64,000 bases of DNA from Acholoe squamosa (GCA_949317995.1 OX439039.1:15987282-16051281), one strand, 5' to 3'; numbered from the stretch's first letter, positions 12,896 to 21,058 are shown. The notes: generated by a model from the sequence alone, not told the origin. A program made the numbers and translations.

Positions 12896-13288
12896 AGTAG
12901 TATATACATGCAAACTGAGCGCAATGGATTAGCTACTAACTAGGTCATGACCTACTGGTAGACCGGAAGTGACCTAGTTTTAACCAATCAGAGGGCTGGA
13001 TTTGACAGGAAGTGACGTCATAAGGTTATGACCTAGTTTTTTCGACCAATCAGAGAGCTGGATTCCATTTGACCTAGTGACCTGACCTAGATGCATAAAT
13101 TAAAAGAATTGTGCAATACCTAGAGCTGACCTACTTACAAACCGGAAGTGACCTACTAACCTACTTGCAAAAACGTATGACCTACGTATGAGGGTGTATT
13201 GTGCAATCCTTGAAAGAAATTACACAATAACCATGACTCATTTTCTGATGCAATGTTCCTATGAATTTACGCAATACTTATGACTCAC
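12896..13288 (+). repeat. Left TIR of element A
   Basis: Inverse of 30930-31320. The outer 300 bp are almost identical between the ends; the inner part differs more. It carries AGGTCATGACCT (12942-12953), ACCGGAAGT (12962-12970 and 13141-13149), TGACGTCA (13013-13020), CCAAT boxes (12984-12988, 13046-13050) and many further TGACCT half-sites. Confidence 0.95.
12942..13050. promoter_or_regulatory. Cluster of host transcription-factor-like sites in TIR
   Basis: In about 110 bp there is a palindromic nuclear-receptor element (AGGTCA inverted without spacer), an ETS consensus ACCGGAAGT, a full CRE palindrome TGACGTCA and two CCAAT boxes. The right TIR has the same cluster inverted. Adenovirus end repeats also carry host-factor sites that serve replication and transcription. 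That these sites are bound here is an inference. Confidence 0.5.
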
Positions 13289-13346
13289 TATTTTGATATG
13301 AGATTAAATGCAACAAAGACACAACTCGGTTTTTTAATTCAATCTT

Positions 13347-13352
13347 TTTATT
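13347..13352 (-). terminator. Poly(A) signal for leftward late block
   Basis: AATAAA on the minus strand, about 75 bp past the last stop codon of the leftward genes (13429). It is the first such signal after the block. Confidence 0.5.
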
Positions 13353-13428
13353 TTTTCTTCCTATCAGAGTACATGCTAGGTATGAATCATTATAATCAGA
13401 TATGCTTTGCAAGCAGAGTACATGGATA

Positions 13429-13854
13429 TTATATAGAAAATGAATTCTTGTTGCAGTACCAACTGCACCCGGTCTTGGCTGGAGTAGGACTTTGACTACG
13501 GTCCTCTAAGGCCCGCATTCTCTCCATTAAATCCTTCAAGGCCTTTCTTCCTATGTCGTTCTCCTCCAGGGCTACCACTTTGTCCATTAACTCGGCCATG
13601 ATGATGAGAATCTTGTCTATTACTTCCGCCGTGCTCTGAAGCCCGTCTATCACGTCCAGTTCACGTTTAACTTTTCCTTTCACCAAAAGATTGCTCACGT
13701 CTGCTTTGACTGCTACTTCTTCTGGACTCATCTCGAAATTCATTGCCTCTTCTTCTCTCTTTTTCTCAGGAAGGGCCTGACTATTTTGTCCATTAAGTTG
13801 AAGGGGACCTGAGAAAACCTTTTCACAGTGTGGTGTGGATCCTTGGTTCGACAT
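13429..13854 (-). CDS. Small helical protein, last late gene
   Basis: Open frame of 141 aa whose function I do not recognise. Two starts are possible. The upstream ATG (13852-13854) lies inside the protease gene. The internal ATG (13741-13743) overlaps the protease stop as ATGA and would give 104 aa. The decayed copy in element B has a similar short frame starting MSN inside its protease (53160), which mildly favours the long form, although the overlapping protease codons could also explain that. The body is rich in Glu, Lys and Leu and has heptad-like hydrophobic spacing (about residues 50-120), so it is probably mostly helical, perhaps coiled-coil. No Cys/His metal site and no membrane segment. 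By position it may be a minor virion or late protein. Confidence 0.55.
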   Translation of the reverse strand: MSNQGSTPHCEKVFSGPLQLNGQNSQALPEKKREEEAMNFEMSPEEVAVKADVSNLLVKGKVKRELDVIDGLQSTAEVIDKILIIMAELMDKVVALEENDIGRKALKDLMERMRALEDRSQSPTPAKTGCSWYCNKNSFSI

Positions 13855-14204
13855 GTTTCTATGAGGAAGTTAATGCAGTGGGCTCCACACGTTTTAGCGT
13901 AAAAGTTTTGCACTTGTTTTCTGCTGAACGACCCGTGACCATCTGACGACTTTTGCATGAACCTCTGGTGATATATAGTAAACGGAGGTAAGCCATAGGG
14001 ATCAAAGTAGAATACATTCCCGTTATGAGAAACGTAAAATGCCACCCAGTGCTGACCAGGTTTAGAGCTTGGATCTGTGTTACTGACGAAACATGTAGAG
14101 GGAATTGGTTTTTTAGGACATTGATTACTGGCAAAAGTTCCCAGGTAGAAACGTCTTGTGTGTGGATGGTTTCCCAGTGCACCTGTTATGTCTGAAGTTC
14201 TCAT
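13740..14204 (-). CDS. PRO: Adenovirus-type maturation cysteine protease
   Basis: 154 aa, the size expected for Polinton proteases. The motifs follow the order of the adenain (C5) family: His52 in GQHWVAFYV, Asp68 in YFDPYG, a Gln near residue 97-99, and Cys106 in AKTCGAHC, giving the His-Asp-Gln-Cys catalytic set. Family members cleave capsid and core precursors during virion maturation, and this is the strongest sign, with the capsid genes, that Polintons form or once formed particles. The gene follows the major capsid gene with only 8 bases between, and its stop overlaps the internal ATG of the next gene. The frame is intact. The decayed homologue in element B (52868-53260) retains the Cys region. 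Confidence 0.93.
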   Translation of the reverse strand: MRTSDITGALGNHPHTRRFYLGTFASNQCPKKPIPSTCFVSNTDPSSKPGQHWVAFYVSHNGNVFYFDPYGLPPFTIYHQRFMQKSSDGHGSFSRKQVQNFYAKTCGAHCINFLIETCRTKDPHHTVKRFSQVPFNLMDKIVRPFLRKREKKRQ

Positions 14205-14212
14205 TTTTTTTC

Positions 14213-15529
14213 TCAGTTCATGTGGTAGTCTGTGACAGGAAGACAGTCAGCCGTTAGTTGGATGTTGTTGTCGTAGAAGGAACACAAGACGGCAGATATG
14301 GCGAGAGTAGTCGGGGCGGCAAACCTAAGGGAAATGCCCAGCTTTCCTTGCTTGATGAGATTTATACGACTGTCTTCAGGTGCTCTGTCTGGGGTGAAGT
14401 CGAAAACAAAGAAGGAATATCCATCTTTGAAATCTTCCAAAGTTATGCCACAGTCTTGCCCCAAAGCCGACAGCCCACTGTCTATGAACATTTGACTGTA
14501 GGCTCTGATGCAGTTGCCTGTTTCGAAGTCGGTCTTCAACTCAAACTTTTGATCGTCATATCTCACGCATATTTCCTTCACGTTGAAATGCCTGCAGTTG
14601 AAAGGATTTTCTGTCTTAGTCCCAGCAGCTGCTGTTTCCTTTATCATACACAAGACTATCCTGGTGGGGATCTGAGTAGTGTCAGGTTGAGTCCAACTGT
14701 AGTCTTGTGAGCCACCGTCCAAAGTGTGTTTAGTTACTTTACACCTGGCTATGTGATAGTTGAAAGGGCCCCAATGTGGATTCCTGACACTGCTGACGTG
14801 AGTTTTCACCACCTCGTCGTCGACACATTTTTGGAGAAGTGTCATTTCAGCTTTGGTGATTTTGACCCAGTAGTTTTGATCGGCTGCTTGCATCATGTAG
14901 TAATTGGGCTGATTTTTTTCGAATATGAACTTGATTTCACAGTTCGGAGGCAGCACCTTGCACTGTTTAATTAAATCCAGGTGCGGCTTCATTACTAAGG
15001 CATGCTTGTTGCGGGCACTGAACTCTGCTCTCCGTGCCGTCCATCCAGCATTTTCGCCCGCTCTGGCTTCCATGTGACCACAGGTGTCTTTCATGTACTT
15101 TTGACACCCTTTCAACCGAGTCTTTTTGTCTTCTTTGTTGCAACAAATTGTGTCCAAAATGTAGGCCTTGAGACCATAGTCTTCATTGTTGCCGGTGACT
15201 TTCTCCCCATTTATCAGCAACTGGCAGGAAGCAAAGAGAGCGTGTGCCAAGTTGTTGACTGGAGCAGCTTCTATGCCAACGGCAAGGTGAGTTGTTCCGT
15301 CTGCCGCCACGGCTTCCAGTTCCATGTACAGCTCAGTTTCTGAGAGGTCTGTGTACAGGTTGCTTGGTTCGAAGGTGAAGTCAAATGATTCAGTGTGTGG
15401 AGTCAGGGCATTGTTGGTAGTTTTGGTTATTTTTTGACATTTTGATATGTCCTTTTGAGTGACAGGCAAGGCGTGTAGGTCTAGTTCACCTACTGCACAT
15501 ACCTGACCCTTGGGATGAAGGAGACTCAT
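14213..15529 (-). CDS. MCP: Major capsid protein (double jelly-roll)
   Basis: 438 aa, intact. It resembles the widespread Polinton capsid proteins often annotated as F54H12.2-like. Recognisable landmarks are the N-terminal E-L-D-L-H-A-L-P motif, LYTDLSETELYMELE (about residues 58-72), PVNNLAHALF (about 88-97) followed by a short stretch on an inner strand, and the C-terminal VTDYHMN. Family knowledge says that these proteins fold as a double jelly-roll and build hexon-like trimers of an icosahedral shell. It lies between the core protein gene (2 bases upstream) and the protease. The element B remnant (51629-52799) shares the central PVNNLAH and the final DYHMN, which confirms the frame. It acts in virion assembly. 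Confidence 0.9.
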   Translation of the reverse strand: MSLLHPKGQVCAVGELDLHALPVTQKDISKCQKITKTTNNALTPHTESFDFTFEPSNLYTDLSETELYMELEAVAADGTTHLAVGIEAAPVNNLAHALFASCQLLINGEKVTGNNEDYGLKAYILDTICCNKEDKKTRLKGCQKYMKDTCGHMEARAGENAGWTARRAEFSARNKHALVMKPHLDLIKQCKVLPPNCEIKFIFEKNQPNYYMMQAADQNYWVKITKAEMTLLQKCVDDEVVKTHVSSVRNPHWGPFNYHIARCKVTKHTLDGGSQDYSWTQPDTTQIPTRIVLCMIKETAAAGTKTENPFNCRHFNVKEICVRYDDQKFELKTDFETGNCIRAYSQMFIDSGLSALGQDCGITLEDFKDGYSFFVFDFTPDRAPEDSRINLIKQGKLGISLRFAAPTTLAISAVLCSFYDNNIQLTADCLPVTDYHMN

Positions 15530-15531
15530 GA

Positions 15532-16002
15532 CTAGAACAAGGTCCTTCCTCTAGCTTGTCCTCTGCCTCTGCCGCGTTGCCCCTTACGTCCTCCGCGCTT
15601 GCCGGTTGCTCGTCGTTTGACTGGAGGAGGTTCAGATGTACCTTTTATGTATCCTTGAGCAGAAGAAGCAGCCCTTTTGAGTAAGTTCTTCCCTGTAGCT
15701 TTACTTCTCCTAACTACACTTTTCTTGAAGCCTTTTCCTGTTACCACGTCGGACAAGACTCCAGCTCCTGTAGTAAGCAAGGCTTTGCCTGCAGATTTGG
15801 CAGCTGAGCGTCCTATTTTACTTAAGAGGGGAACAGCTCCTCTCAGTAAACCACCTATTAACGAACCAAGTCCGTGCCCTCTTTGTCTGCCCCTGCCACC
15901 GTACGCTGGTAAAGCACCGTTCCCAAACTGTGATTTTCTGTAGTATTCAGCGTACTGACCCCTAGCGGCCAGGTATGGAGGTGTTCCATAGTAGTGAAGC
16001 AT
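15532..16002 (-). CDS. Basic virion core protein (adenovirus pX/pVI-like)
   Basis: 156 aa, very basic. The N-terminus is Tyr/Gly-rich (HYYGTPPYLAARGQ). The centre has GLGSLIGGLLRGAVPLLSKI (about residues 45-64), a hydrophobic, amphipathic segment, followed by KSAGKALLTTGAGVLSDV. The C-terminus is an Arg/Gly tail (RGGRKGQRGRGRG) suited to binding DNA. Adintoviruses and Polintons usually carry such a pX- or pVI-like core protein beside the capsid genes. The element B homologue (51193-51555) keeps the GLMRSATPLLKTVGK and GGTFKKSV blocks. Likely roles are genome condensation and perhaps membrane lysis; both are inferred from family and composition. Confidence 0.75.
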   Translation of the reverse strand: MLHYYGTPPYLAARGQYAEYYRKSQFGNGALPAYGGRGRQRGHGLGSLIGGLLRGAVPLLSKIGRSAAKSAGKALLTTGAGVLSDVVTGKGFKKSVVRRSKATGKNLLKRAASSAQGYIKGTSEPPPVKRRATGKRGGRKGQRGRGRGQARGRTLF

Positions 16003-16126
16003 GGTAATATACTCCTATCCTTGAAGAGGTCTGAAGGCAAGTACCACCGACACTGATCCGCTTTCAAATGGTATAGGTTCCCCAGTCTTGTCTCTTAAGT
16101 ATATCCCTATCTGTCTGAAGGTGGTT

Positions 16127-17350
16127 TTAGTGACTGGCAGATATATCAAGCTGGAAACTCATGGTTTGCATGTCGCCGTTGTAGCGATTTATGTTGATTT
16201 GCCTCAGAAGGGGTGCTTTAGAATCACCCACAAGACTGTGCTTGACTATGTCAGAGTACACGAAAGCACATCGACTTTTGTACTGAAGGTCTACCACGTA
16301 GGGGCTTTGTGTTTTTCCACTTAGGAAAACACTTCCGTCAAAACCTAATTGTTTCCCTAAGTTTTCTGGGAGTTGCATGACCACACCAGGAGGCAAGGAA
16401 ACTACACTTTTCATTGTGTATTTGTTGTAGTGAAACACGGTGGCTTTGTTGTTTTTCCTGTAGTTTCTTAGTTTTCTCACCAACATGCTTTGTAGTTTAT
16501 TTATGGTCCTGTTCAAGTATCCTATCAACTCTGAGTTGCTTTCCAGGTTCACACCTTCTAAGGCAAACATATTGTAGATACTACCTTCCTTGAAGTAATA
16601 CTTAGACAGGTATCTGCTAATTTCCTTGAAGCGTGTACGTATTTTCACAGCCTGTAACTGACTGGGAGAGAGCGGAGAAACATTAGCAGAGTCTGTGAAG
16701 ACGGCCTTTTCTTCAAAAAAAGAAAGAGACCTTTTTTCCCTGTCATCCATAGACATCACTTCAGCCACAGCCGACGATATTTCCCTTTTCTCTCTGCCTG
16801 CCGTGTCACGCTCCCCCTCATCCTCCTCCTCTTCCTTTTCCTCCTTCTCTGGCGTGGGTTGGTTAGAAGTGAATCCTCCAGATGGCGTCTCAGTCGCAGC
16901 AGCAGGAGTTGGTGGACTTTCACTTGCAGGACCAGCAGGAGGAATGGTTTCAGTCGATCCCACAGGGTTGACATGACGTAGGTTTTTTGTTATTTTTACT
17001 CCTCTCTTCAAAGCAGATTGGGCTGATAAATTTGATGTAGAGCTTGAAGCTCTACTGAAGACACTATGGGCTCCTGGTTTTTCCAGAGGAAAAAATTCTC
17101 TTCTGCGTTTGTTCAATAAAGCTACTACAGAGCGGAGGTTGTTTGTCAGGTCGTTTTCTCCCTGTACCAAGAGAATGGGTTCTTCTTTGACGTTGTACCA
17201 CGTGGTAGGACAGGTTATTTCTTGAAGAGCACACTCTAACTGAGTAGGAGAGTTAATGTATTCTGCCAAAATTGTATTGTAACTAGTTAAAGTGTTGTCA
17301 GGAAAAACGTTCATAGATGAGTTACTAGGTAAAGTTAAGGTAAACGCCAT
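16127..17350 (-). CDS. Penton/minor capsid protein, frame broken near the end
   Basis: Single jelly-roll penton-type protein of Polintons. The start MAFTLTLPSNSSMNVFPDNT matches the usual N-terminal LPSNSSxxxxPDNT of this family, so I prefer ATG 17348-17350 to the ATG 27 bases upstream. CPTTWYNV (about residues 46-53) is a second landmark. The middle (about residues 130-230) is low-complexity, Pro/Ser/Glu-rich. The frame stops at 16127 inside a short AT run, but another frame continues to about 16013 with a translation that matches the C-terminus seen in element B (50965-51192, ending in VTLQLRP). The last 40 or so residues of the jelly-roll are therefore out of frame. This is either a real inactivating indel or a sequencing error. 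It overlaps the integrase end by 16 bases. Confidence 0.85.
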   Translation of the reverse strand: MAFTLTLPSNSSMNVFPDNTLTSYNTILAEYINSPTQLECALQEITCPTTWYNVKEEPILLVQGENDLTNNLRSVVALLNKRRREFFPLEKPGAHSVFSRASSSTSNLSAQSALKRGVKITKNLRHVNPVGSTETIPPAGPASESPPTPAAATETPSGGFTSNQPTPEKEEKEEEEDEGERDTAGREKREISSAVAEVMSMDDREKRSLSFFEEKAVFTDSANVSPLSPSQLQAVKIRTRFKEISRYLSKYYFKEGSIYNMFALEGVNLESNSELIGYLNRTINKLQSMLVRKLRNYRKNNKATVFHYNKYTMKSVVSLPPGVVMQLPENLGKQLGFDGSVFLSGKTQSPYVVDLQYKSRCAFVYSDIVKHSLVGDSKAPLLRQININRYNGDMQTMSFQLDISASH

Positions 17351-18414
17351 TTGTTTATGTTCTTGACAGGTTCCCAAGAGTTAAACTTGTCTCCGTAACC
17401 CTTCCACTTGATCAAGGCTTCTCTTTTCTTGCCTTTTCCTCTGTATTTTACTATTTTTTCTATGTTGTAGCGTCTTCCGTGACGGACTTGCACCTTCTGA
17501 ACTTCAGGTTCGTAAAAGCTTCCTTTTATCTCTTCTCCAAGGAGATCTTTCAGGTGGTACCCTTTGGGCGAAATGTTGTCGACTGTGTATATTTCCTCAG
17601 TCCAGTTAGGTTCGTACCCTCTGTTAAATGTTTTCTTTGTTTTCAACATTCGCACTTGATTTTTTCTCTTCAACTGAAGGACAGGAACTTTTTTCTTTTG
17701 AGGTTGATCGTACAACCTGTAGAACAAGACTTCAGAGTTGCCTTTATTTATGTCTGAAGGGGCAGCTCCTAAGGATTTGTGGTAAGTCAAATTGTAGGAC
17801 TTAACCAAGTCGGGCAGCAAGTCAACCCATTTGTAGTTATTGAAATGAGAGAAACATCTCCACATTTTTCCTTGTAAAGTAGAGTTGAATCTTTCGGCTA
17901 AGGCACACTTCACGTCGTCGTTCTCTCCTGTGAAAAAATTGAATATTTGATCTTCACAGTGTTTTTTGAAAATTTTGTTGACAAACTCTTTGCCCTTGTC
18001 AGTTTGAATTTGTTGAGGTTTTCTTTCTTTGCTCATTTTTTTGAAAGCCTCTGTCACGTCATCAGCTCTCTTACTTTTCACAGGTTGTCCAAAACCATAC
18101 CTTGAAAAAACATCTATTCCCGCTAGAATGTACTGGTATCCTTTGTTTTCCTTTGAAAATTCTCGCATGTCTATGAGGTCAAGTTGCCACTGTTTGTCTA
18201 TCCCCCATGTTTGTGTTTTTCTTCTTGGAAATCTTCTCTTGTAAGGTTTGTGTCTGGTGTAAGCGTCTACATCTTCCAAAGCTTGTTCTATGTTTTTTTT
18301 CTTTGTTTTCTTGAAGTGATGACGTTGAAGTTTAGATACGCTGGTGAAACTTCCAGGTTGTTTAGGATCTGTGTAAAACCTGAGGACATCTTTTTTCAAA
18401 GCCTTGTGCGCCAT
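17335..18414 (-). CDS. INT: Polinton integrase with C-terminal chromodomain
   Basis: 359 aa, intact. The N-terminal part contains the VLRFYTDPKQPGSF and DVDAYTRHKP segments typical of Polinton integrases. The catalytic core has Asp79 (WQLDLID), Asp139 (QTDKGKEF) and Glu174 (ALAERFN), a D,D-35-E triad as in retroviral integrases. The C-terminal 50 residues form a chromodomain (YNIEKIVKYRG...ALIKWKGY...NSWEPV), which could guide insertion to modified chromatin. The enzyme joins element ends to target DNA with 6-bp staggering, consistent with the CCTGTG duplication. The start overlaps the preceding gene by 19 bases. The element B copy has lost the catalytic Glu. Confidence 0.95.
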   Translation of the reverse strand: MAHKALKKDVLRFYTDPKQPGSFTSVSKLQRHHFKKTKKKNIEQALEDVDAYTRHKPYKRRFPRRKTQTWGIDKQWQLDLIDMREFSKENKGYQYILAGIDVFSRYGFGQPVKSKRADDVTEAFKKMSKERKPQQIQTDKGKEFVNKIFKKHCEDQIFNFFTGENDDVKCALAERFNSTLQGKMWRCFSHFNNYKWVDLLPDLVKSYNLTYHKSLGAAPSDINKGNSEVLFYRLYDQPQKKKVPVLQLKRKNQVRMLKTKKTFNRGYEPNWTEEIYTVDNISPKGYHLKDLLGEEIKGSFYEPEVQKVQVRHGRRYNIEKIVKYRGKGKKREALIKWKGYGDKFNSWEPVKNINKWRLP

Positions 18415-19352
18415 ATAAACTTACGTCCAGTTCCTTTTTGACTTACTTTCCTCTTCTTAATAGGGGAAGCTCTTTTCAAGGGACTGGCAGCAAAGGAAGG
18501 ACTGTGCCCTGCAAAAGCCGACTTGTTTTTGACAAATTTTAAGGTGGGGTTCAGCCTTTTAACTGCTCTCATGAAAACCTGGCTTCCTTTAGGTTGGTCC
18601 TTTTTCAAAGACTTTGGTCGGGCAGCAAAAGCTAACAAATCTGTTATGTCAGTTCCAGGCACACGTTCCCCGTTAACATATATTTCTCCGTCTCTGTTCC
18701 AATTCAAAATTTCACTTCCGTGACGAGATAATTCTCTGTAGAGATTTTTAGCAGTCGTTCTGTAACTTGCAGGTATTCTTTCTTTTATGTTGGCGTCCAT
18801 ACCCTCTGTGTTGTCTCTTGCACGAGGTTTAAAGCCTTCCTCCCCTTTGAACTCGTCTACACTGTCTCCGTCTGAATCGTCAGGAAGTGGTGGATCGTCT
18901 CTAGTCTCTGTGAAAGTGTGGTCATCATCGTCGTCGCCGTCGTCGGTGTCTTCTAAAGAATTGTTTACACCCCCAGCTGCTGCTGCTGCTGCTCCTGCAG
19001 GGCCTTGTCCTACTGCTCGACCAGGATAGGGACCTTCCCTACGTTGTCCTAAGGCCTTGGCTTTTTTAGTTAAAATTCCCGACTTTATCATAAGTTGATT
19101 GTACTGCCTTAACTTTTCCTTCAGTTTGAGGTTAGGAGAGTTAAGCACCTCATGTGCTTTACTTTGAAGGTGGTTCAGGACTTGAACCAGGCTGGAATCA
19201 GGAGTTAAACCTTCTCTTAAAAGTTGAGTGCTGTAGTACTGGTCTTGAACACTAGGTCCAGGCTGGGGAGGAGAGGAAGGACTAACAAAAGAAGGTTTTT
19301 TTTCTCGGGGAACAAGATCCGCCCTTACGAGGGCCATCCTTGAATAAGACAT
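18396..19352 (-). CDS. Conserved acidic Polinton protein of unknown function
   Basis: 318 aa. The N-terminal 60 residues are Pro/Ser-rich. Residues 60-100 are helical (HLQSKAHEVLNSPN...LKEKLRQYNQLM). An Ala run and an Asp-rich stretch (TDDGDDDDDHTFTETRDD) follow at about 120-160. The best-structured part is about residues 195-250 (IPASYRTTAKNLYREL...ILNWNRDGEIYVNGE...TDITDLL), a block I believe recurs beside integrase genes in other Polintons. The C-terminus is basic. The function is not known to me. Position between the small hydrophobic-tail protein and integrase suggests a virion or late role. It has no recognisable counterpart left in element B, where a deletion removed it. Confidence 0.7.
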   Translation of the reverse strand: MSYSRMALVRADLVPREKKPSFVSPSSPPQPGPSVQDQYYSTQLLREGLTPDSSLVQVLNHLQSKAHEVLNSPNLKLKEKLRQYNQLMIKSGILTKKAKALGQRREGPYPGRAVGQGPAGAAAAAAGGVNNSLEDTDDGDDDDDHTFTETRDDPPLPDDSDGDSVDEFKGEEGFKPRARDNTEGMDANIKERIPASYRTTAKNLYRELSRHGSEILNWNRDGEIYVNGERVPGTDITDLLAFAARPKSLKKDQPKGSQVFMRAVKRLNPTLKFVKNKSAFAGHSPSFAASPLKRASPIKKRKVSQKGTGRKFIWRTRL

Positions 19353-19358
19353 GATTTT

Positions 19359-19724
19359 TTATCGACGTGCTCCTATGAGACCTGTTATCAGGGGTAAGGC
19401 AAGGCCCAAAATGGTTCCCAAAAATCCACCCTTTTGCTCAAAGGGTTTCCTCTTCTGCTTAACGGTAGCCTTGTGCCTTGTGACTGACTTGAGTTCTTTC
19501 TTGTAGGGTGATAAACGTTTGACTGCGTCGGACTCGTTACGCAACAGGTTTTTGTTCATTACGTTGACGCAAATTTGACTCATCAACCTAATGACCTCAT
19601 CGCTGAGACCTTTGATAATGTGGGAACACTCTGCCGAGGAACACTTGGATATGTGTTTCAACAAGTGGTAATGTTTCCTTATTGTTTTAAATTTTCCTCC
19701 AGAAGGAGATCTTTTGGTCACCAT
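19359..19724 (-). CDS. Small basic protein with Gly-rich hydrophobic tail
   Basis: 121 aa. The N-terminal half is basic and helical, with HLLKHISKCSSAECSHII. The middle is Lys/Arg-rich. The C-terminus, QKGGFLGTILGLALPLITGL, is a Gly-rich hydrophobic helix that could enter a membrane. From memory, proteins of this kind, ending in QRGGFL plus a hydrophobic stretch, are common next to the ATPase in metazoan Polintons; no function is established that I know of. In element B the same N-terminal helix (LAKCSPEDCEHLI) is joined directly to integrase by a deletion. Spacing to the neighbours is tight: 1 base to the ATPase stop and 6 bases to the next start. Confidence 0.75.
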   Translation of the reverse strand: MVTKRSPSGGKFKTIRKHYHLLKHISKCSSAECSHIIKGLSDEVIRLMSQICVNVMNKNLLRNESDAVKRLSPYKKELKSVTRHKATVKQKRKPFEQKGGFLGTILGLALPLITGLIGARR

Positions 19725-19725
19725 T

Positions 19726-20415
19726 CTATCTTTTTCTTTTCGAAGCTGAAGCTTGAGGAATGAAAACCAAGGTGTTCCAAGGAGTTGTTATGCTGTTTCT
19801 TACCCTAAGCTCGTTAGGTGTGCTCTGCTTAAAGTCCAATAGGATGTATGAATGTTTCTCTTTGGTTTCTGAGTTATATACCTCCGTCAAAAAGGATTTC
19901 TGTCCTGGAAAGGCCTGTTTGCTTATGTGCCCTATCTGACTCATGTCTCTAGGGTTTTTAAAAACAACTAGGTAGTGTGCATTTAAGCTCAAGGTTCTGA
20001 AGGCAGGATTGTTGAAAAACAAGTTTTGAGTAACAAAAATTACACTTAAACTGCGATGGTGAGAGCCCACAGTGAAAAGTTTCATTATGGTGGGAACGTA
20101 CTCGGGATCCATGAGATCGTCTATTACGACCAGTCCATGTTTAGTCACGTCTCTTTCATCCTCGAACAAAAAGTTTTCTGAAAGAAGACCTTTGTTAAAC
20201 TTAACCCCCAACTTCGCCATTTCGTCGAATCCATCTTGCCATTGACTGTAGCAGTAGTATATGTCGTGTATTTTTGGAGTAACAAGCTCGTCTACACCTT
20301 TAATCAACTTGAAAACAAGTTGACTTTTCCCACAAGAAGTTGGTCCAGCTATGATCATTGTGAAGGGGCTTTGTAGACGTGGGTCAAAAATGATCTCCTT
20401 TTCCTTGTGATCCAT
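19726..20415 (-). CDS. ATP: FtsK/HerA-type genome-packaging ATPase
   Basis: 229 aa from the ATG at 20413-20415; an ATG 39 bases upstream would overlap the preceding gene and adds no conserved residue. Walker A is GPTSCGKS (residues 24-31) and Walker B is LVVIDDLM (about 94-102). FVTQNLF and NAHYLVVFKNPRD follow, typical of the A32-like packaging ATPases of Polintons and large DNA viruses. It drives the genome into the preformed capsid. The C-terminus is basic (SASKRKR). The element B copy has lost the segment with the P-loop. The gene starts 13 bases after the Death-domain gene stops, so the two are probably co-transcribed. Confidence 0.93.
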   Translation of the reverse strand: MDHKEKEIIFDPRLQSPFTMIIAGPTSCGKSQLVFKLIKGVDELVTPKIHDIYYCYSQWQDGFDEMAKLGVKFNKGLLSENFLFEDERDVTKHGLVVIDDLMDPEYVPTIMKLFTVGSHHRSLSVIFVTQNLFFNNPAFRTLSLNAHYLVVFKNPRDMSQIGHISKQAFPGQKSFLTEVYNSETKEKHSYILLDFKQSTPNELRVRNSITTPWNTLVFIPQASASKRKR

Positions 20416-20428
20416 GTTGGACGATATC

Positions 20429-21058
20429 TTAAACCAAAGTGACCAAAGGAGCAACCTCGGCCTCTTTTAAACCAGTAGAACCCTTGTTCAAACCTTCCAC
20501 GTAAAGAGCTACATCAGAAAGTCCCATGTTGTATAGACTGGCTATTAGGCAGCTTGGATGAGATATTTCTCTATATTTCCAAACCATCAGAACTTCGAAT
20601 ACAGGATTTGTGACACCTTTTTTCCCTGGAACAGGGGTGGATATCAGGTTAAGCTCGTGGTCGCTCAATCCAAGTTGAGTTCCCAGTTTCCTCCAGTCAA
20701 GCATTTCGAACTTGTCTGCCAGGTTGACGAACAAAGTATCAACTTTCCACTGTTCTGGAGGAATTTCACAATGGTCCACTACGTTGTAATATCCCATGTA
20801 CCATCTACAATAATCAGTTAGATCGTAACGACCTATGTCACTTAATGCATGTCTCAATACCATCCACTTGCAACGTACGTTCTTTCTGCTCCATGAAATA
20901 AGCATTTCTCTCCCCATAGAACGAAGAGACGGTATTTTTTCCATGTAATCCATTAAACTTAGTCTAAGTCCTAAGTAAACCCCTAATCTAGGGTAGTCTT
21001 TTTCAGATATTTTTTCACTGACCTTGAATAACAACTCGTCCGAAAGGTGAAACTCCAT
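20429..21058 (-). CDS. Tandem Death-domain protein
   Basis: 209 aa from the ATG at 21056-21058 (an upstream ATG adds 9 residues). Two Death-fold domains lie in a row. Domain 1 (about residues 4-85) reads LSDELLFKVSEKI...YPRLGVYLGL...MLISWSRKN...ALSDIGRYDLTDY, following the six-helix Death-domain pattern with LG.xLGL, the mid W and the final GRxDL. Domain 2 (about 105-190) reads TLFVNLADKF..LDWRKLGTQLGLSDHEL...VLMVWKYRE...SLYNMGLSDVALYV, with the hallmark DW..LG..LGL. Death domains mediate homotypic assembly in apoptosis and innate immune signalling. A virus-derived protein made only of two such domains recalls viral FLIPs, which have two death-effector domains, so interference with host cell death is a reasonable inference. 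A TATAAG-type box lies about 90 bp upstream. Confidence 0.88.
   Translation of the reverse strand: MEFHLSDELLFKVSEKISEKDYPRLGVYLGLRLSLMDYMEKIPSLRSMGREMLISWSRKNVRCKWMVLRHALSDIGRYDLTDYCRWYMGYYNVVDHCEIPPEQWKVDTLFVNLADKFEMLDWRKLGTQLGLSDHELNLISTPVPGKKGVTNPVFEVLMVWKYREISHPSCLIASLYNMGLSDVALYVEGLNKGSTGLKEAEVAPLVTLV

Noticed and set aside
14258..15343. Plus-strand frames of 80-150 codons across the capsid gene
   Set aside because: Shadows of the intact minus-strand capsid gene, which has clear family motifs.
15858..16067. 69-codon frame between core protein and penton
   Set aside because: It overlaps the core gene and the out-of-frame penton end, both supported by the element B comparison.
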